Shown here in pieces: positions 50,967 to 60,079 of a stretch of 64,000 nt of DNA (positions are counted from its first letter, which is position 1; each line of letters starts with the position of its first letter). The notes under the pieces are model-generated. The model was given only the letters and a program-made list of their open reading frames with translations, did not search any database and was not told the DNA's origin. Origin of the DNA: Candidatus Aminicenantota bacterium (GTDB lineage Bacteria; Acidobacteriota; Aminicenantia; Aminicenantales; Aminicenantaceae); contig WVXO01000039.1 in assembly GCA_011773465.1 (NCBI GenBank), positions 10,898-74,897 of the forward strand, in the 5' to 3' direction. A program made the position numbers and the translations under genes.

Positions 50967-51896
50967 ATGAATGCTCTGGAGATTGAAAGTATATCCAAAA
51001 GGTTTGGCGATTTCTATGCTGTCAAGAAGTTGTCTTTTGAGATTCCCCCGGGAACGATCTATGGTCTTCTGGGGCCAAACGGAGCCGGAAAAACAACCAC
51101 GATTCGCATGGTGATGAACATTATCATTCCCGATGAGGGCTCTATTAAAGTCCTCGACCGGAGGATGGATGAAGAGATGAAAGAAAGGGTAGGCTACCTT
51201 CCTGAAGACAGAGGCCTTTATCCCAAGATGAAAGTCGGAGAGCTTCTTTTATTTCTGGCTGAGATTAAGGGGCTCAAGGGTAGCGAAGCTCGAAAGGAGA
51301 TCGATTTCTGGCTCGAGAGGTTCGATCTTTCAGATTGGAAAAGCAAAAAGGTTGAAGAACTTTCAAGGGGGATGCAGCAAAAACTTCAGTTTATTGTAAC
51401 CGTCATCCATCAGCCTGAGCTTATTATTCTCGATGAGCCCTTTTCCGGTCTGGACCCTGTTAACACCAAACTTTTAAAAGATATCATGCTGGAGATGAAG
51501 GAAAAAGGTAGAACCATAGTCTTTTCCACTCACCGCATGGAACAGGTTGAAATGATCTGTGACAACATCTGTCTTATAAATAAAGCTGAGAGCGTTTTGG
51601 AGGGAAATTTAAGCCAGATAAAGAAGGAATACGGGAAAAACACTGTGGTACTGGATTACGACGGCGAAGCAAATTTTATCAAGAATTTTCCCGAGATTGA
51701 GAAAATCGATGACTATGGAAAATTCATGGAGATCAGACTGAAAGAAAAGTCTGCCCCACAGGACCTCCTCCCCAAGCTGGTGGGGAAAATCAATATCAAC
51801 AAATATGAAGTAAGAGAGCCAACCTTGAACGCAATATTTATCGAAAAAGTGGGAGGAAAGGAAATCAAAGATGAGGAAGATACTGTCAGTCATTAA
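50967..51896 (+). CDS. ABC transporter ATP-binding protein (NatA-like)
   Basis: GLLGPNGAGKTTTIRMVMNII, ELSRGMQQKLQFIVTVIHQPELIILDEPFSGLDP. Confidence 0.93.
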   Translation: MNALEIESISKRFGDFYAVKKLSFEIPPGTIYGLLGPNGAGKTTTIRMVMNIIIPDEGSIKVLDRRMDEEMKERVGYLPEDRGLYPKMKVGELLLFLAEIKGLKGSEARKEIDFWLERFDLSDWKSKKVEELSRGMQQKLQFIVTVIHQPELIILDEPFSGLDPVNTKLLKDIMLEMKEKGRTIVFSTHRMEQVEMICDNICLINKAESVLEGNLSQIKKEYGKNTVVLDYDGEANFIKNFPEIEKIDDYGKFMEIRLKEKSAPQDLLPKLVGKININKYEVREPTLNAIFIEKVGGKEIKDEEDTVSH

Positions 51897-53184
51897 AAGA
51901 GAATATATTCAAATTGTAAGGACCAAAGGCTTTATTATCGGCACTGTCTTAGGCCCGGTCTTCATGCTCGGTTTAATCGTGGTGCCGATTATTGTTTCCT
52001 CGGCTTCCGTGGAAAAGCAGGAAACCATAGGAGTGGTAGATTTAACCAATGAAATTTATACGGAACTGGATAACAAACTGGATCATAAAGACTATAGGCT
52101 CAAGGATGGATTCCGCCGATATCTCCTTGAGAAATTCGAGCCCTCTCCAGGTATTAAGGAGGTAAGGAACGCGTTGAGAGAAAAAGTGTTAAAGAAGGAG
52201 ATCTCAGCTTATATTTATATTCCTGAAGATGTTTTAGAGATTGGACCTGCCGAGTCAGCAGCCAGAGATTCCGAACAGGAGGAGGAAAAAGTCGAATATG
52301 TCTCCGAGCATACCACAGATTTTGAAGAGTTGAGAGCTCTCAATAGGGCTCTGAATAATGTTGTCGTCGAAAAGAGGTTGAAGAGAGAAGGATTGGATCC
52401 TCAAAAAGTCGCCCAGTATATCAAGCGTGTGGAGTTGCAACCCATAAAGATAACAAAAAAGGGAGAAGAAGAAGATACGGCGGGGACTTTTATGATTTCA
52501 TATTTCTTGGCTCTCATCATCTATATGGCAATTTTGATTTACGGCCAGGTCATCATGAGGGGGGTTATCGAGGAAAAAAGCTCAAGGGTGGTGGAAGTTG
52601 TGCTTTCTTCTTTAAAACCGTTTCAGCTCATGATGGGAAAGATTTTGGGAATCGGAGCTGTGGGTTTAACTCAATTTTCTATCTGGACTTTGTTTGGTAT
52701 CGGTGCTTCCCTGTATAGTGCATCGTTTATTCCTTCTGGGGCAGATTTTGCAATGCCAAGCATTCCTGCCCATGTCTTCATCTATTTTGTGATTTTTTTC
52801 ATCCTTGGCTATTTTCTTTTCGGAACCCTTTATGCAGCCATAGGTTCCATGGTCAATTCAGAAAAAGAAGCCCAGCAGTTGGTTATGCCGGTAACTATGT
52901 TTCTGATTGTTCCGATCATGCTCATGATATTTATCATAAGGGCTCCTGACAGCTCGCTCTCTGTATTTTTATCCATGATACCCTTTTTCACCCCGATTTT
53001 GATGTTTTTGCGTATTACTGTTCTACTCCCTCCGTTTGGGCAGATTGGAGCCTCTGTCGTGATTCTTACCCTGACAATTGTTTTAATGGTTTGGCTTGTG
53101 GCCAAGATTTATCGAGTTGGGATTTTAATGTACGGCAAACGGCCGAAATTTGCCGAAGTCGTCAGGTGGATAAGATATAGCTAA
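51871..53184 (+). CDS. ABC transporter permease (NatB/ABC-2 type)
   Basis: ILSVIKREYIQIVRTKGFIIGTVLGPVFMLGLIVVPI; GVIEEKSSRVVEVVLSSLKPFQLMMGKILGI; overlaps the ATPase gene. Confidence 0.9.
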   Translation: MRKILSVIKREYIQIVRTKGFIIGTVLGPVFMLGLIVVPIIVSSASVEKQETIGVVDLTNEIYTELDNKLDHKDYRLKDGFRRYLLEKFEPSPGIKEVRNALREKVLKKEISAYIYIPEDVLEIGPAESAARDSEQEEEKVEYVSEHTTDFEELRALNRALNNVVVEKRLKREGLDPQKVAQYIKRVELQPIKITKKGEEEDTAGTFMISYFLALIIYMAILIYGQVIMRGVIEEKSSRVVEVVLSSLKPFQLMMGKILGIGAVGLTQFSIWTLFGIGASLYSASFIPSGADFAMPSIPAHVFIYFVIFFILGYFLFGTLYAAIGSMVNSEKEAQQLVMPVTMFLIVPIMLMIFIIRAPDSSLSVFLSMIPFFTPILMFLRITVLLPPFGQIGASVVILTLTIVLMVWLVAKIYRVGILMYGKRPKFAEVVRWIRYS

Positions 53185-53426
53185 ACCTGAAATTATTATT
53201 CTTTATTAGGCTCGTATTAAGGGGAAAAACGCGAATTATCATAAATTTATTTTTTTGAGGTGAACCTTTTCGAGAATTGTTCCGTAATAAACTCTGAAGA
53301 TTAAATCATGAGGTAGTGAATGCAAAAACTAAAAAGGGATGATGGGGAAGTTAGAGCATAGATTTGGCTGGAGTGAAAGAACCGGTTCTAGTTCTTTTCC
53401 AAGGAAAATCCTCAGAAAAACATAAA

Positions 53427-54008
53427 ATGGAAGAAAAGCGAGAGGTAGAACATGAAGACGTCTACATTCTTGTGGATAAAATCAACGAAGGAGACAGAGA
53501 GGCTTTCATGACATTAACCAGTCTTTACCAAAAGAAAGTTTTCTTACTGGCTTTCTCTTTCTTTCGTAACAAGGAAGATGCTCTGGATATAGTTCAGGAA
53601 ACCTTTTTAAGGTTTTACGAGAAGGTAAAAATGTTCCGGAGAGGGAAAAATTTCCAAAACTGGCTTTTACAGATTGCCAAAAACCTGTGTATAGATTATT
53701 ACAGAAAAAATTACAGCAAAGATAAGGAATGGGTTAGGAATAAACCTATCGACGAGATGAATTTGCCCATTCAGAATTCGTATGATCCGTTAGTTTCGTC
53801 AGATCTAAAAGAAATCATTTCCACCTGTCTTACAAAGCTGGCAGAGAAACAAAGGATGATATTCGTGATGAGGCACTATAACCAGCTTAAATACAGGGAA
53901 ATAGCCCAGATATTAGATATTTCCCTGGGAACAGCGAAGTCTCTTCATTTTAAAGCCGTTCAAAATTTAAAGGGGTTGATGGCCCCCTATTTAGGGAGAC
54001 AGCTATGA
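53427..54008 (+). CDS. ECF-type RNA polymerase sigma factor
   Basis: INEGDREAFMTLTSLYQKKVFLLAFSFFRNKEDALDIVQETFLRFYEKV; region 4 KLAEKQRMIFVMRHYNQLKYREIAQILDISLGTAKSLHFKAVQNLK. Confidence 0.93.
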   Translation: MEEKREVEHEDVYILVDKINEGDREAFMTLTSLYQKKVFLLAFSFFRNKEDALDIVQETFLRFYEKVKMFRRGKNFQNWLLQIAKNLCIDYYRKNYSKDKEWVRNKPIDEMNLPIQNSYDPLVSSDLKEIISTCLTKLAEKQRMIFVMRHYNQLKYREIAQILDISLGTAKSLHFKAVQNLKGLMAPYLGRQL

Positions 54009-54811
54009 TGGATTGTAAAAAAATTAAAAAAGATTTGGTGGCTTTCCTCTACGGAGAGCTTCGAGAAGATGAAAAAAAACTTATGGAAGCTCATCTCGAT
54101 GCCTGCAACGATTGCAGGAAGGAACTGCATCATATGAAAGAAGTCATCGATGGAGCAGACTCTCTCCAGGAAGATATAGAGAAAGCCATGGCTTCAGTAG
54201 ATTGGGAAGAGCTCCCTTCAAGGATTACTGAAACTGTGTTTGCCAAGGAAGCCTCTCTTCCTCGAGAACGAAGGTTGGCAGGTATTTCAAGATTCTTCTT
54301 TCAACCAAAGTTGAGGCCTGTTTATGCGGCTCTACTCATAGGTGTTCTGCTGGGTTCTTTTATCACGTTCATGGTTCTCAGGTCTCCTCTTCCAAGAGAG
54401 ACTGGAGCAGGAGAATTCTTCGTATCTCAGGATTTCTTGGAAAGAGTAGAGCTAGAAATGGCCAGGAGGGAGACATTGGACTATCTTGAAGAGAGTCAAT
54501 ATCTGCTTTTGGACTTTATCCAATCTCCTTCTGAGAAATCGGCTGAATTCTGGCAGAGTGAATTTGCTTTCCAGAAGGCAAGAGGTCTTCTCGCCAAGAA
54601 AAAATACATCAGTCCTCAATTGGACAAATTTAAGATGGCCAAGGCGAAAGCGATCTGCGATCAGATTGAATATCTATTCTATGAACTAACAGAGATAAGC
54701 GTCCAGCTCTCTGAAGAAGAGATCAGCAAAATCCAGAATGTGATAGAAGAAAAAAAGCTTCTCCTAAAGATAAAACTATTGAAGAAAGAATTGGAACAAA
54801 GTGAGGTATAA
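54005..54811 (+). CDS. Putative zinc-finger anti-sigma factor (membrane)
   Basis: CKKIKKDLVAFLYGELREDEKKLMEAHLDACNDCRKELHHM; central TM; overlaps the sigma gene. Confidence 0.82.
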   Translation: MMDCKKIKKDLVAFLYGELREDEKKLMEAHLDACNDCRKELHHMKEVIDGADSLQEDIEKAMASVDWEELPSRITETVFAKEASLPRERRLAGISRFFFQPKLRPVYAALLIGVLLGSFITFMVLRSPLPRETGAGEFFVSQDFLERVELEMARRETLDYLEESQYLLLDFIQSPSEKSAEFWQSEFAFQKARGLLAKKKYISPQLDKFKMAKAKAICDQIEYLFYELTEISVQLSEEEISKIQNVIEEKKLLLKIKLLKKELEQSEV

Positions 54812-55652
54812 GATGAGAAAAATAACCATAAATATTGGCATTCTTCTCCTTGCCTCCTTGCTTCTTCAAGCTTACGCTCAGGCACAACCCGATGAGAGAC
54901 TTTTCGAGGAGGCAAAAATCCTTATATTTGACAAGGAGTGGAAAGAGGCTCAAGAAAAACTAGAGGAACTCCTTGAGAAATATCCGGACAGCCCCTGGTA
55001 TTCCCAGGCTGTTTTCTACAGAGCTAAATGCCTTGAGGAACGGAAAGGAAAAGAGCTGGAAGCATTAAAGGCATATCGCGACTACCTCAAGCGAAAAGAC
55101 CGGAGCAAAAGCTTAACCGAAGATTCGGAGCTTTCGATAATTGATTTAGCTTACGGGCTTTACGAGGATGGGAAAAAGTCCTACCTGGCCGAGATAGAAA
55201 AAAGGCTTTCCAGTTCAAACAAAGTGGTTAGGTACTTTGCCGCCGTTAAGCTGAGTCAAGTTGAAGAAAAGAAGATTGCGTCCAGAGCGGTTCCTGTTCT
55301 GAAGGAAATCATACAGAAAGAAGAGGATGATGAGCTCAGAGACAGGGCAAAAATTGCCCTTCTCCGGGTTGATCCTGGTGTTTTGAAGGATTTGGAAGAG
55401 GAAAGACCCGTAGGAAAAGCAAAGTTATTGAAAATAAGAGTTTGGAAAGACGGTGAGCTGACGCTTAAAGTCAATATTCCCTGGGCTCTAGCTGACCTTG
55501 CCCTGGACTCTATTGAGGAAGAGGAAAAAGCCGAGTTGAAAAAAGAAGGCTATGATCTGGATACAATCGCGAAAACTCTCGTAGAGGTCGGGGAAGTCAT
55601 TTACATAGAAAATAAGGAAGAAGGAATTATCATCAAAATATGGATAGAATAA
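54801..55652 (+). CDS. Secreted TPR/HEAT-like protein with C-terminal domain shared with the next gene
   Basis: Signal peptide LLLASLLLQAYAQA; repeats; C-terminal LLKIRVWKDGELTLKVNIPWALADLAL...IIIKIWIE. Confidence 0.7.
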   Translation: MRYKMRKITINIGILLLASLLLQAYAQAQPDERLFEEAKILIFDKEWKEAQEKLEELLEKYPDSPWYSQAVFYRAKCLEERKGKELEALKAYRDYLKRKDRSKSLTEDSELSIIDLAYGLYEDGKKSYLAEIEKRLSSSNKVVRYFAAVKLSQVEEKKIASRAVPVLKEIIQKEEDDELRDRAKIALLRVDPGVLKDLEEERPVGKAKLLKIRVWKDGELTLKVNIPWALADLALDSIEEEEKAELKKEGYDLDTIAKTLVEVGEVIYIENKEEGIIIKIWIE

Positions 55653-55668
55653 TTAAAGGAGGTATCAA

Positions 55669-56055
55669 ATGAAGAAAGTTGCGAGTATAGTTTTAGTCGT
55701 TTTTGTGCTGGGTGTTTTTCTGCCAAACCTTCTTATGGCAGATAGCAAGGATGATATCCAGACGATCAAGAAAGCAGTCAAGAAGAATCCAGAGTATAAG
55801 GCCGGACAGGAAGCGAAGTGGTTCAAGGTGCTTGTCACGGATAACAAAACAAAGAAAGACAAAGTTAAGATCACGCTGCCGATATCTGTAATTGAAACTC
55901 TTCTCAAGTGCGTCGATCTAGAGGACCTGAAGATTGACGAGGATGAGTGCGATATTGATCTCAAAGAGCTGTTCGCGGAACTGAAAGAACTGGGTCCGGC
56001 GGTCCTCATCGAAGTTATTGAGGACGATGAGACAATAAAGATTTGGTTTGAGTAA
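55669..56055 (+). CDS. Small secreted protein, paralogous C-terminal domain
   Basis: Signal peptide; KWFKVLVTDNKTKKDKVKITLPISVIETLL...DDETIKIWFE resembles the C-terminus of 54801..55652. Confidence 0.7.
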   Translation: MKKVASIVLVVFVLGVFLPNLLMADSKDDIQTIKKAVKKNPEYKAGQEAKWFKVLVTDNKTKKDKVKITLPISVIETLLKCVDLEDLKIDEDECDIDLKELFAELKELGPAVLIEVIEDDETIKIWFE

Positions 56056-56246
56056 GGTCGGAATAAGCGCGCAAAAGTAAAAAGGGAAATGGAGTATCAT
56101 TCCTGTGGTCACTGCTTCCACTCCTTACAATTCAACTGAGAAAACAGGGGAAAATGGGCTTTTTCTAGGTTTTGTCTTTTAACTTATAATCCCGTAGTTT
56201 CAGCTATTTTAAGCAAAGTTTGGCACATGGGGAGAAGTCTGATTGT

Positions 56247-56311
56247 TAAATAGAGCTACGGACTTCGAATCCAAAGGTCGGGGGTTCAAATCGCTCTCTC
56301 ACCTTGGTAAA
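56247..56311 (+). pseudogene. Degenerate tRNA-Arg(UCG)-like fragment
   Basis: TAGAGCTACGGACTTCGAATCCAAAGGTCGGGGGTTCAAATCGCTCTCTCACC: anticodon-loop CTTCGAA and T-loop GTTCAAATC recognisable, anticodon stem mismatched, no proper acceptor. Confidence 0.5.
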
Positions 56312-56445
56312 CGCATCCATAATTAGGCAAATTTTCAACAAATCTGTGACGTAGATGTGGCGTGGGGGGAGGTGTGTTTTTCTTGTTTGAATCAGGTTTT
56401 CATTTGTGATATAAGTCGAAATAAAGTTAGTGAAAGGTTTATGTA

Positions 56446-57917
56446 ATGAATATTGAACAATCATGTCATTTATGTGGGCTTGAGGCAGGTTATCCTCCCC
56501 GTCATAAGAATCCTCTTATTTACGGTTTTTCTTGTAGACGATGTGGAAATTATTATATTGATAGCTTCTTAGTGGATTTGGGTGAGCCTACTGAAAATGA
56601 GGATAGAGCAATTCTTTCTGGGTTTACACGGTGGGAGAATGAATTAGGAAGACCAACACCAGAAATACTAAATGAAAACTATAAAGATATTATAGAAAAT
56701 AATAAAAATTATTCAGACGAAGAGAAAGTCGATAAATTATTAATATATTATTCCAAAAAATATCCAAAAAAGGGATTATCTCCAAATTATGATTCCAATT
56801 TGGATTATCCAATTACGTTCTCTAATGATAACAATGAGTTTCTTTATTTGCTAAAAGATTTAGCTGATAAATACATTGGATTTATAGAACATAAAGCTAA
56901 GGGAATTTTTCAGATAAGACCAAAGGGTTGGAAAAGAATTGAATGGCTCAGAAAGCTAGAACTTGCTGGCGAGAAATATGAAATAGAACGTGAAAAGATT
57001 ATGAAAAAGATTAATTCTAATGAAGCAGAGATGAAGGAGAAAGCAGGGCTTGAGGGCATGAGATGGTCAAGTAGTTTATCGAGAAAAATTAGAGATTTAT
57101 ACTTACAAGGAACGATTGAAAAGTTAGAAAAAAAGCTAGAAATTGAAAAAAAATCCTGGGATTACAGATTGTTACGAAAGCTGAAGATATTAATTACTTA
57201 TCTGAGCGTATCGGAGAATTAGCAGAATTTGAAAAAAGCTTTTTAGCTAGAAGATTGATAGAGATTTATGAAGATTGCAAAGCACAAAGTCTTTTCGGTC
57301 ACGATATTACAGAAGTTTATAGTGTGGTAGATAAGAAGGCTAAGGAAATATTAATTGATTTAGAAGTTGGGGGATTAAAGAAAGAAAAAGTTAAAATTCC
57401 TGAATTGCCAGAAAGAGATATTGATACTCTAGTTGAAATGGATGAGAGTATTCAGCTTGAATTTAAATCAACCTTTCAATGGGATGTTGTACAAAAGCGT
57501 AAAAACAAGGAGTTAAGGAAAGAAGTTATTAGAACTATTGCAGCTTTTAACAATACAGAAGGCGGATACCTAATAATCGGTGTGAGTGATGATAAGACTA
57601 TATTTGGATTAGAGAAAGATTATAGTTCATTTAAGAATCGTGGTGAAAGAGATGAAAGAGATGTTTTTCTTCAGACGTTATCTAATATTATTGAAAATAA
57701 TATAAGCCGAGAGTTTTCAACAAAAATAGACGTGGAATTTCATAATAAAGAGGGAAAGGATATATGTAGAATAAAAGTTAGTTTCGGAGATGAGCCTGTC
57801 TGGGTTAAGGAAAACCAGAAAGGCGAAGTGTTTTATATTCGGACTCAAAATTCAGAGAAGTCATTATCTCCTAAAGCAAGTTATCAATATATACATAGAA
57901 AATGGAAGAAAGATTGA
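56446..57917 (+). pseudogene. Zinc-ribbon-like N-terminus + AlbA_2 (Schlafen-type) domain protein, split in two ORFs (56446..57222 and 57255..57917) at an A8 tract
   Basis: CHLCGLEAGYPP...CRRCGNYY in ORF1; ESIQLEFKSTFQWD...AAFNNTEGGYLIIGVSDD AlbA_2 in ORF2. The ORF2 frame is open back to 57147, at the A8 tract 57146-57153. Confidence 0.65.
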
Positions 57918-57926
57918 GCCAAGTGC

Positions 57927-57971
57927 AAGCCAAATCCCCTAAAGCCCTAGCCTCCTGGAATTGAAAAAATA
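57927..57971 (+). repeat. 3'-of-gene hairpin repeat, copy 1
   Basis: AAGCCAAATCCCCTAAAGCCCTAGCCTCCTGGAATTGAAAAAATAC. Confidence 0.8.
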
Positions 57972-58291
57972 CACTAAGCAGATTTAGAGAATATCCCCCT
58001 TTCTTTTTCCACCAATTATGTGAAAATCTTTGTTGAAATTTAGAAAATCTCTTTATTAAAAAGTTGAACTAATTATACTTATGGTGAATTGCACAAATTT
58101 TGGGCATAAGTGAAAGCGGGCTGTTGTCAGCAAAAGGGGGGTTGATTATGGGGTATAAATGAAGGTGTTCTCTCCAGCCCGCACAAGAGAACCATGACTT
58201 TTTATATCAGAAAGATAAAATCTTGTAAAGCATAAATTGACATCAAATCTCTTCAGTGCTATAAGTCATAGAGTCACAGCTTAGGGACAAT

Positions 58292-58378
58292 ATGAATCCA
58301 GCAAAGAGGGAAGAATTCCTCTTTAAACAAGAAAAACAGATTTCTATCCCCATGCCTATAAAAAAAGGAAGGGAATGA
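58292..58378 (+). CDS. 28-aa small ORF overlapping the next start as ATGA
   Basis: MNPAKREEFLFKQEKQISIPMPIKKGRE*; its TGA overlaps the ATG at 58375. Confidence 0.3.
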   Translation: MNPAKREEFLFKQEKQISIPMPIKKGRE

Positions 58379-58599
58379 AACCGATAACAATACTAGCAAT
58401 AGTCCTTTTGGCTTTGCACTGGAAAGGACCAAACGCAGTTTGGGGTGGAGCTACTTTGGGGGTGATAGTGGGGTTTATAGTCGCCCTCGTTGTCGGAGAC
58501 TGGGGTCTTCTTGCACTAATATTTGCAATCGGCACCATTGCTGGAACGATTTTTGAATGGATTGGTCGCTTAGCCAAACGAATGGGTCGTAGACTGTGA
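58375..58599 (+). CDS. Small hydrophobic membrane protein
   Basis: MKPITILAIVLLALHWKGPNAVWGGATLGVIVGFIVALVVGDWG... Confidence 0.6.
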   Translation: MKPITILAIVLLALHWKGPNAVWGGATLGVIVGFIVALVVGDWGLLALIFAIGTIAGTIFEWIGRLAKRMGRRL

Positions 58600-58613
58600 A
58601 AGAGAAGTGGTTA

Positions 58614-58660
58614 GAAGCCAAATCCCATAAAGCCTTGGCTTCTCGATTCTGAAAAAGACA
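58614..58660 (+). repeat. 3'-of-gene hairpin repeat, copy 2
   Basis: GAAGCCAAATCCCATAAAGCCTTGGCTTCTCGATTCTGAAAAAGACA with perfect 8-bp GAAGCCAA/TTGGCTTC stem. Confidence 0.85.
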
Positions 58661-58678
58661 ACGAGACTGAAAAATAAA

Positions 58679-58876
58679 CTAGAGACACCAGAAGAACTTC
58701 TCTCCAAATTGGATTCTTAAACGCACGTTCCATGAAAGCCACCACAAGGAAAAAGCACCTATATTGAGCGTTGTCATATTTTTGAAGTAATCGTATCGGT
58801 GTTTAAGAGACTCAAGTCGGACTTTTATAAATTCAGTTATAAGTCTTGTCTGACTTGGCATTTCTGTGCTCGCCAT
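58679..58876 (-). CDS. Small membrane protein, possibly truncated
   Basis: AGGAGG Shine-Dalgarno just upstream of ATG 58876; LKHRYDYFKNMTTLNIGAFSLWWLSW. Confidence 0.5.
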   Translation of the reverse strand: MASTEMPSQTRLITEFIKVRLESLKHRYDYFKNMTTLNIGAFSLWWLSWNVRLRIQFGEKFFWCL

Positions 58877-58906
58877 AACCTCCTAAATGACCTCTCTAGA
58901 GAGCGA

Positions 58907-59095
58907 TTATTTCTCAGTATCCATAAATGCTTTTATAAGTGCCTTTGGTTCACCTTTCCAGAACGACTTGAATCGCATCTTGCTACGCTTACCAATCGGA
59001 TACCTAACGATGAGGAGATATTCGCCGTTGTAGTGTTCAAAACAATCATCTAAAATGGCCTTAACAAATTTTAAATTTATCTTTTTTTCGTACAT
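58907..59095 (-). CDS. Hypothetical 62-aa protein, first gene of a minus-strand pair
   Basis: AGGAGG upstream of ATG 59095; MYEKKINLKFVKAILDDCFEHYNGEYLLIVRYPIGKRSKMRFKSFWKG. Confidence 0.55.
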   Translation of the reverse strand: MYEKKINLKFVKAILDDCFEHYNGEYLLIVRYPIGKRSKMRFKSFWKGEPKALIKAFMDTEK

Positions 59096-59375
59096 AAACA
59101 CCTCCTCTTTTGCTTTGGTTTTATAGTATTCCGGAAGGTGGGGGTGTGTCAATCTAGGCTACCAGCAGAGAAAGTCTAGAAACACTTCTCCAGCTCTTTT
59201 GTCGTCTTCCTCAAATCCCTTCTGGTCAAATAAATTTCTTGTTTTTCTCGTAAGTAATCTCTATGGTCTAGCTATTAGGAGTCCCGGAGTCTCTATACCC
59301 CCCTCCTTGACTTCACGGGCACCTGAGAGTAAAATCACTCTGAGTTTGTCAGTAGAATAAGCAAGGGAGGCAAAA

Positions 59376-59900
59376 ATGAAAAAATCACTCATTCAATCCA
59401 TCACAATCATTCCTTTTGTTTTTTTGCTTTGTAATACTTTTTGTTGGCTTAAGCAGAGTGAAGAAGTAGCAAAGCCCTCACTTGAACAAACTAAGATAGC
59501 CTTTCAGTCAAACAGAGATGGGTCTTGGGAAATCTATGTTATGAATGCAGATGGAAGTGAACAAAAAAGGTTAACAAATAATCATACTGGTGGTGTATCT
59601 CCTTCGTGGTCTCCGGATGGAAAGAAAATAGCTTTTCAATCAGACAGAGATGAGAATAGGGAAATCTATGTTATGAATGCAGATGGAAGTGAACAGAAAA
59701 GATTAACAAATAATCGAGCTAATGATTTGTATCCCTCTTGGTCTCCGGATGGAAAGAAAATAGCTTTTTTCTCAGATAGAGATGGGAATTGGGAAATCTA
59801 TGTTATGAACGCAGATGGAAGTGGATAAACAAATTTAACAAATAATCCTGCTGCTGACTTTAGTCCTTCTTGGTCTCCATTTTTGAAAAATAGGAAATAA
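59376..59900 (+). pseudogene. TolB/WD40-like PD40-repeat protein interrupted by an in-frame TAA at 59826
   Basis: Three 132-bp units ([30 protein letters not shown]...SWSPDGK); after TAA the frame continues TNLTNNPAADFSPSWSPFLKNRK* to 59900. Confidence 0.75.
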
Positions 59901-60010
59901 CCAACTCAGAAATCTGCTTTCAAAAGCAAAAAAACAAGTTCGATAATTATTTAATAGTAAAGACTTTAAGAAAGTTACAAGCTGATTTAAGGATATTGAT
60001 AGATTAAAAA

Positions 60011-60059
60011 GGAAGCCAAATCCCCTAGAACCCCGGCTTCCCTGGATTGAAAAAGGACA
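60011..60059 (+). repeat. 3'-of-gene hairpin repeat, copy 3
   Basis: GGAAGCCAAATCCCCTAGAACCCCGGCTTCCCTGGATTGAAAAAGGACAA with GGAAGCC/GGCTTCC stem. Confidence 0.85.
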
Positions 60060-60079
60060 ATGAGCGAGTTAGAATTTTT

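Noticed and set aside
56246-56464. Minus-strand ORF 56246..56464
   Set aside because: Lies antisense to the tRNA-like fragment and has no family signal; likely chance.
58116-58182. Long-range inverted repeat GCGGGCTG / CAGCCCGC
   Set aside because: Only 8-bp arms over about 50 nt; too weak to call a structured RNA without covariation data.
60047-60079. TTG start of the beta-propeller ORF at 60047
   Set aside because: This start lies inside repeat copy 3; ATG at 60080 or 60095 preceding the lipoprotein signal is more plausible.
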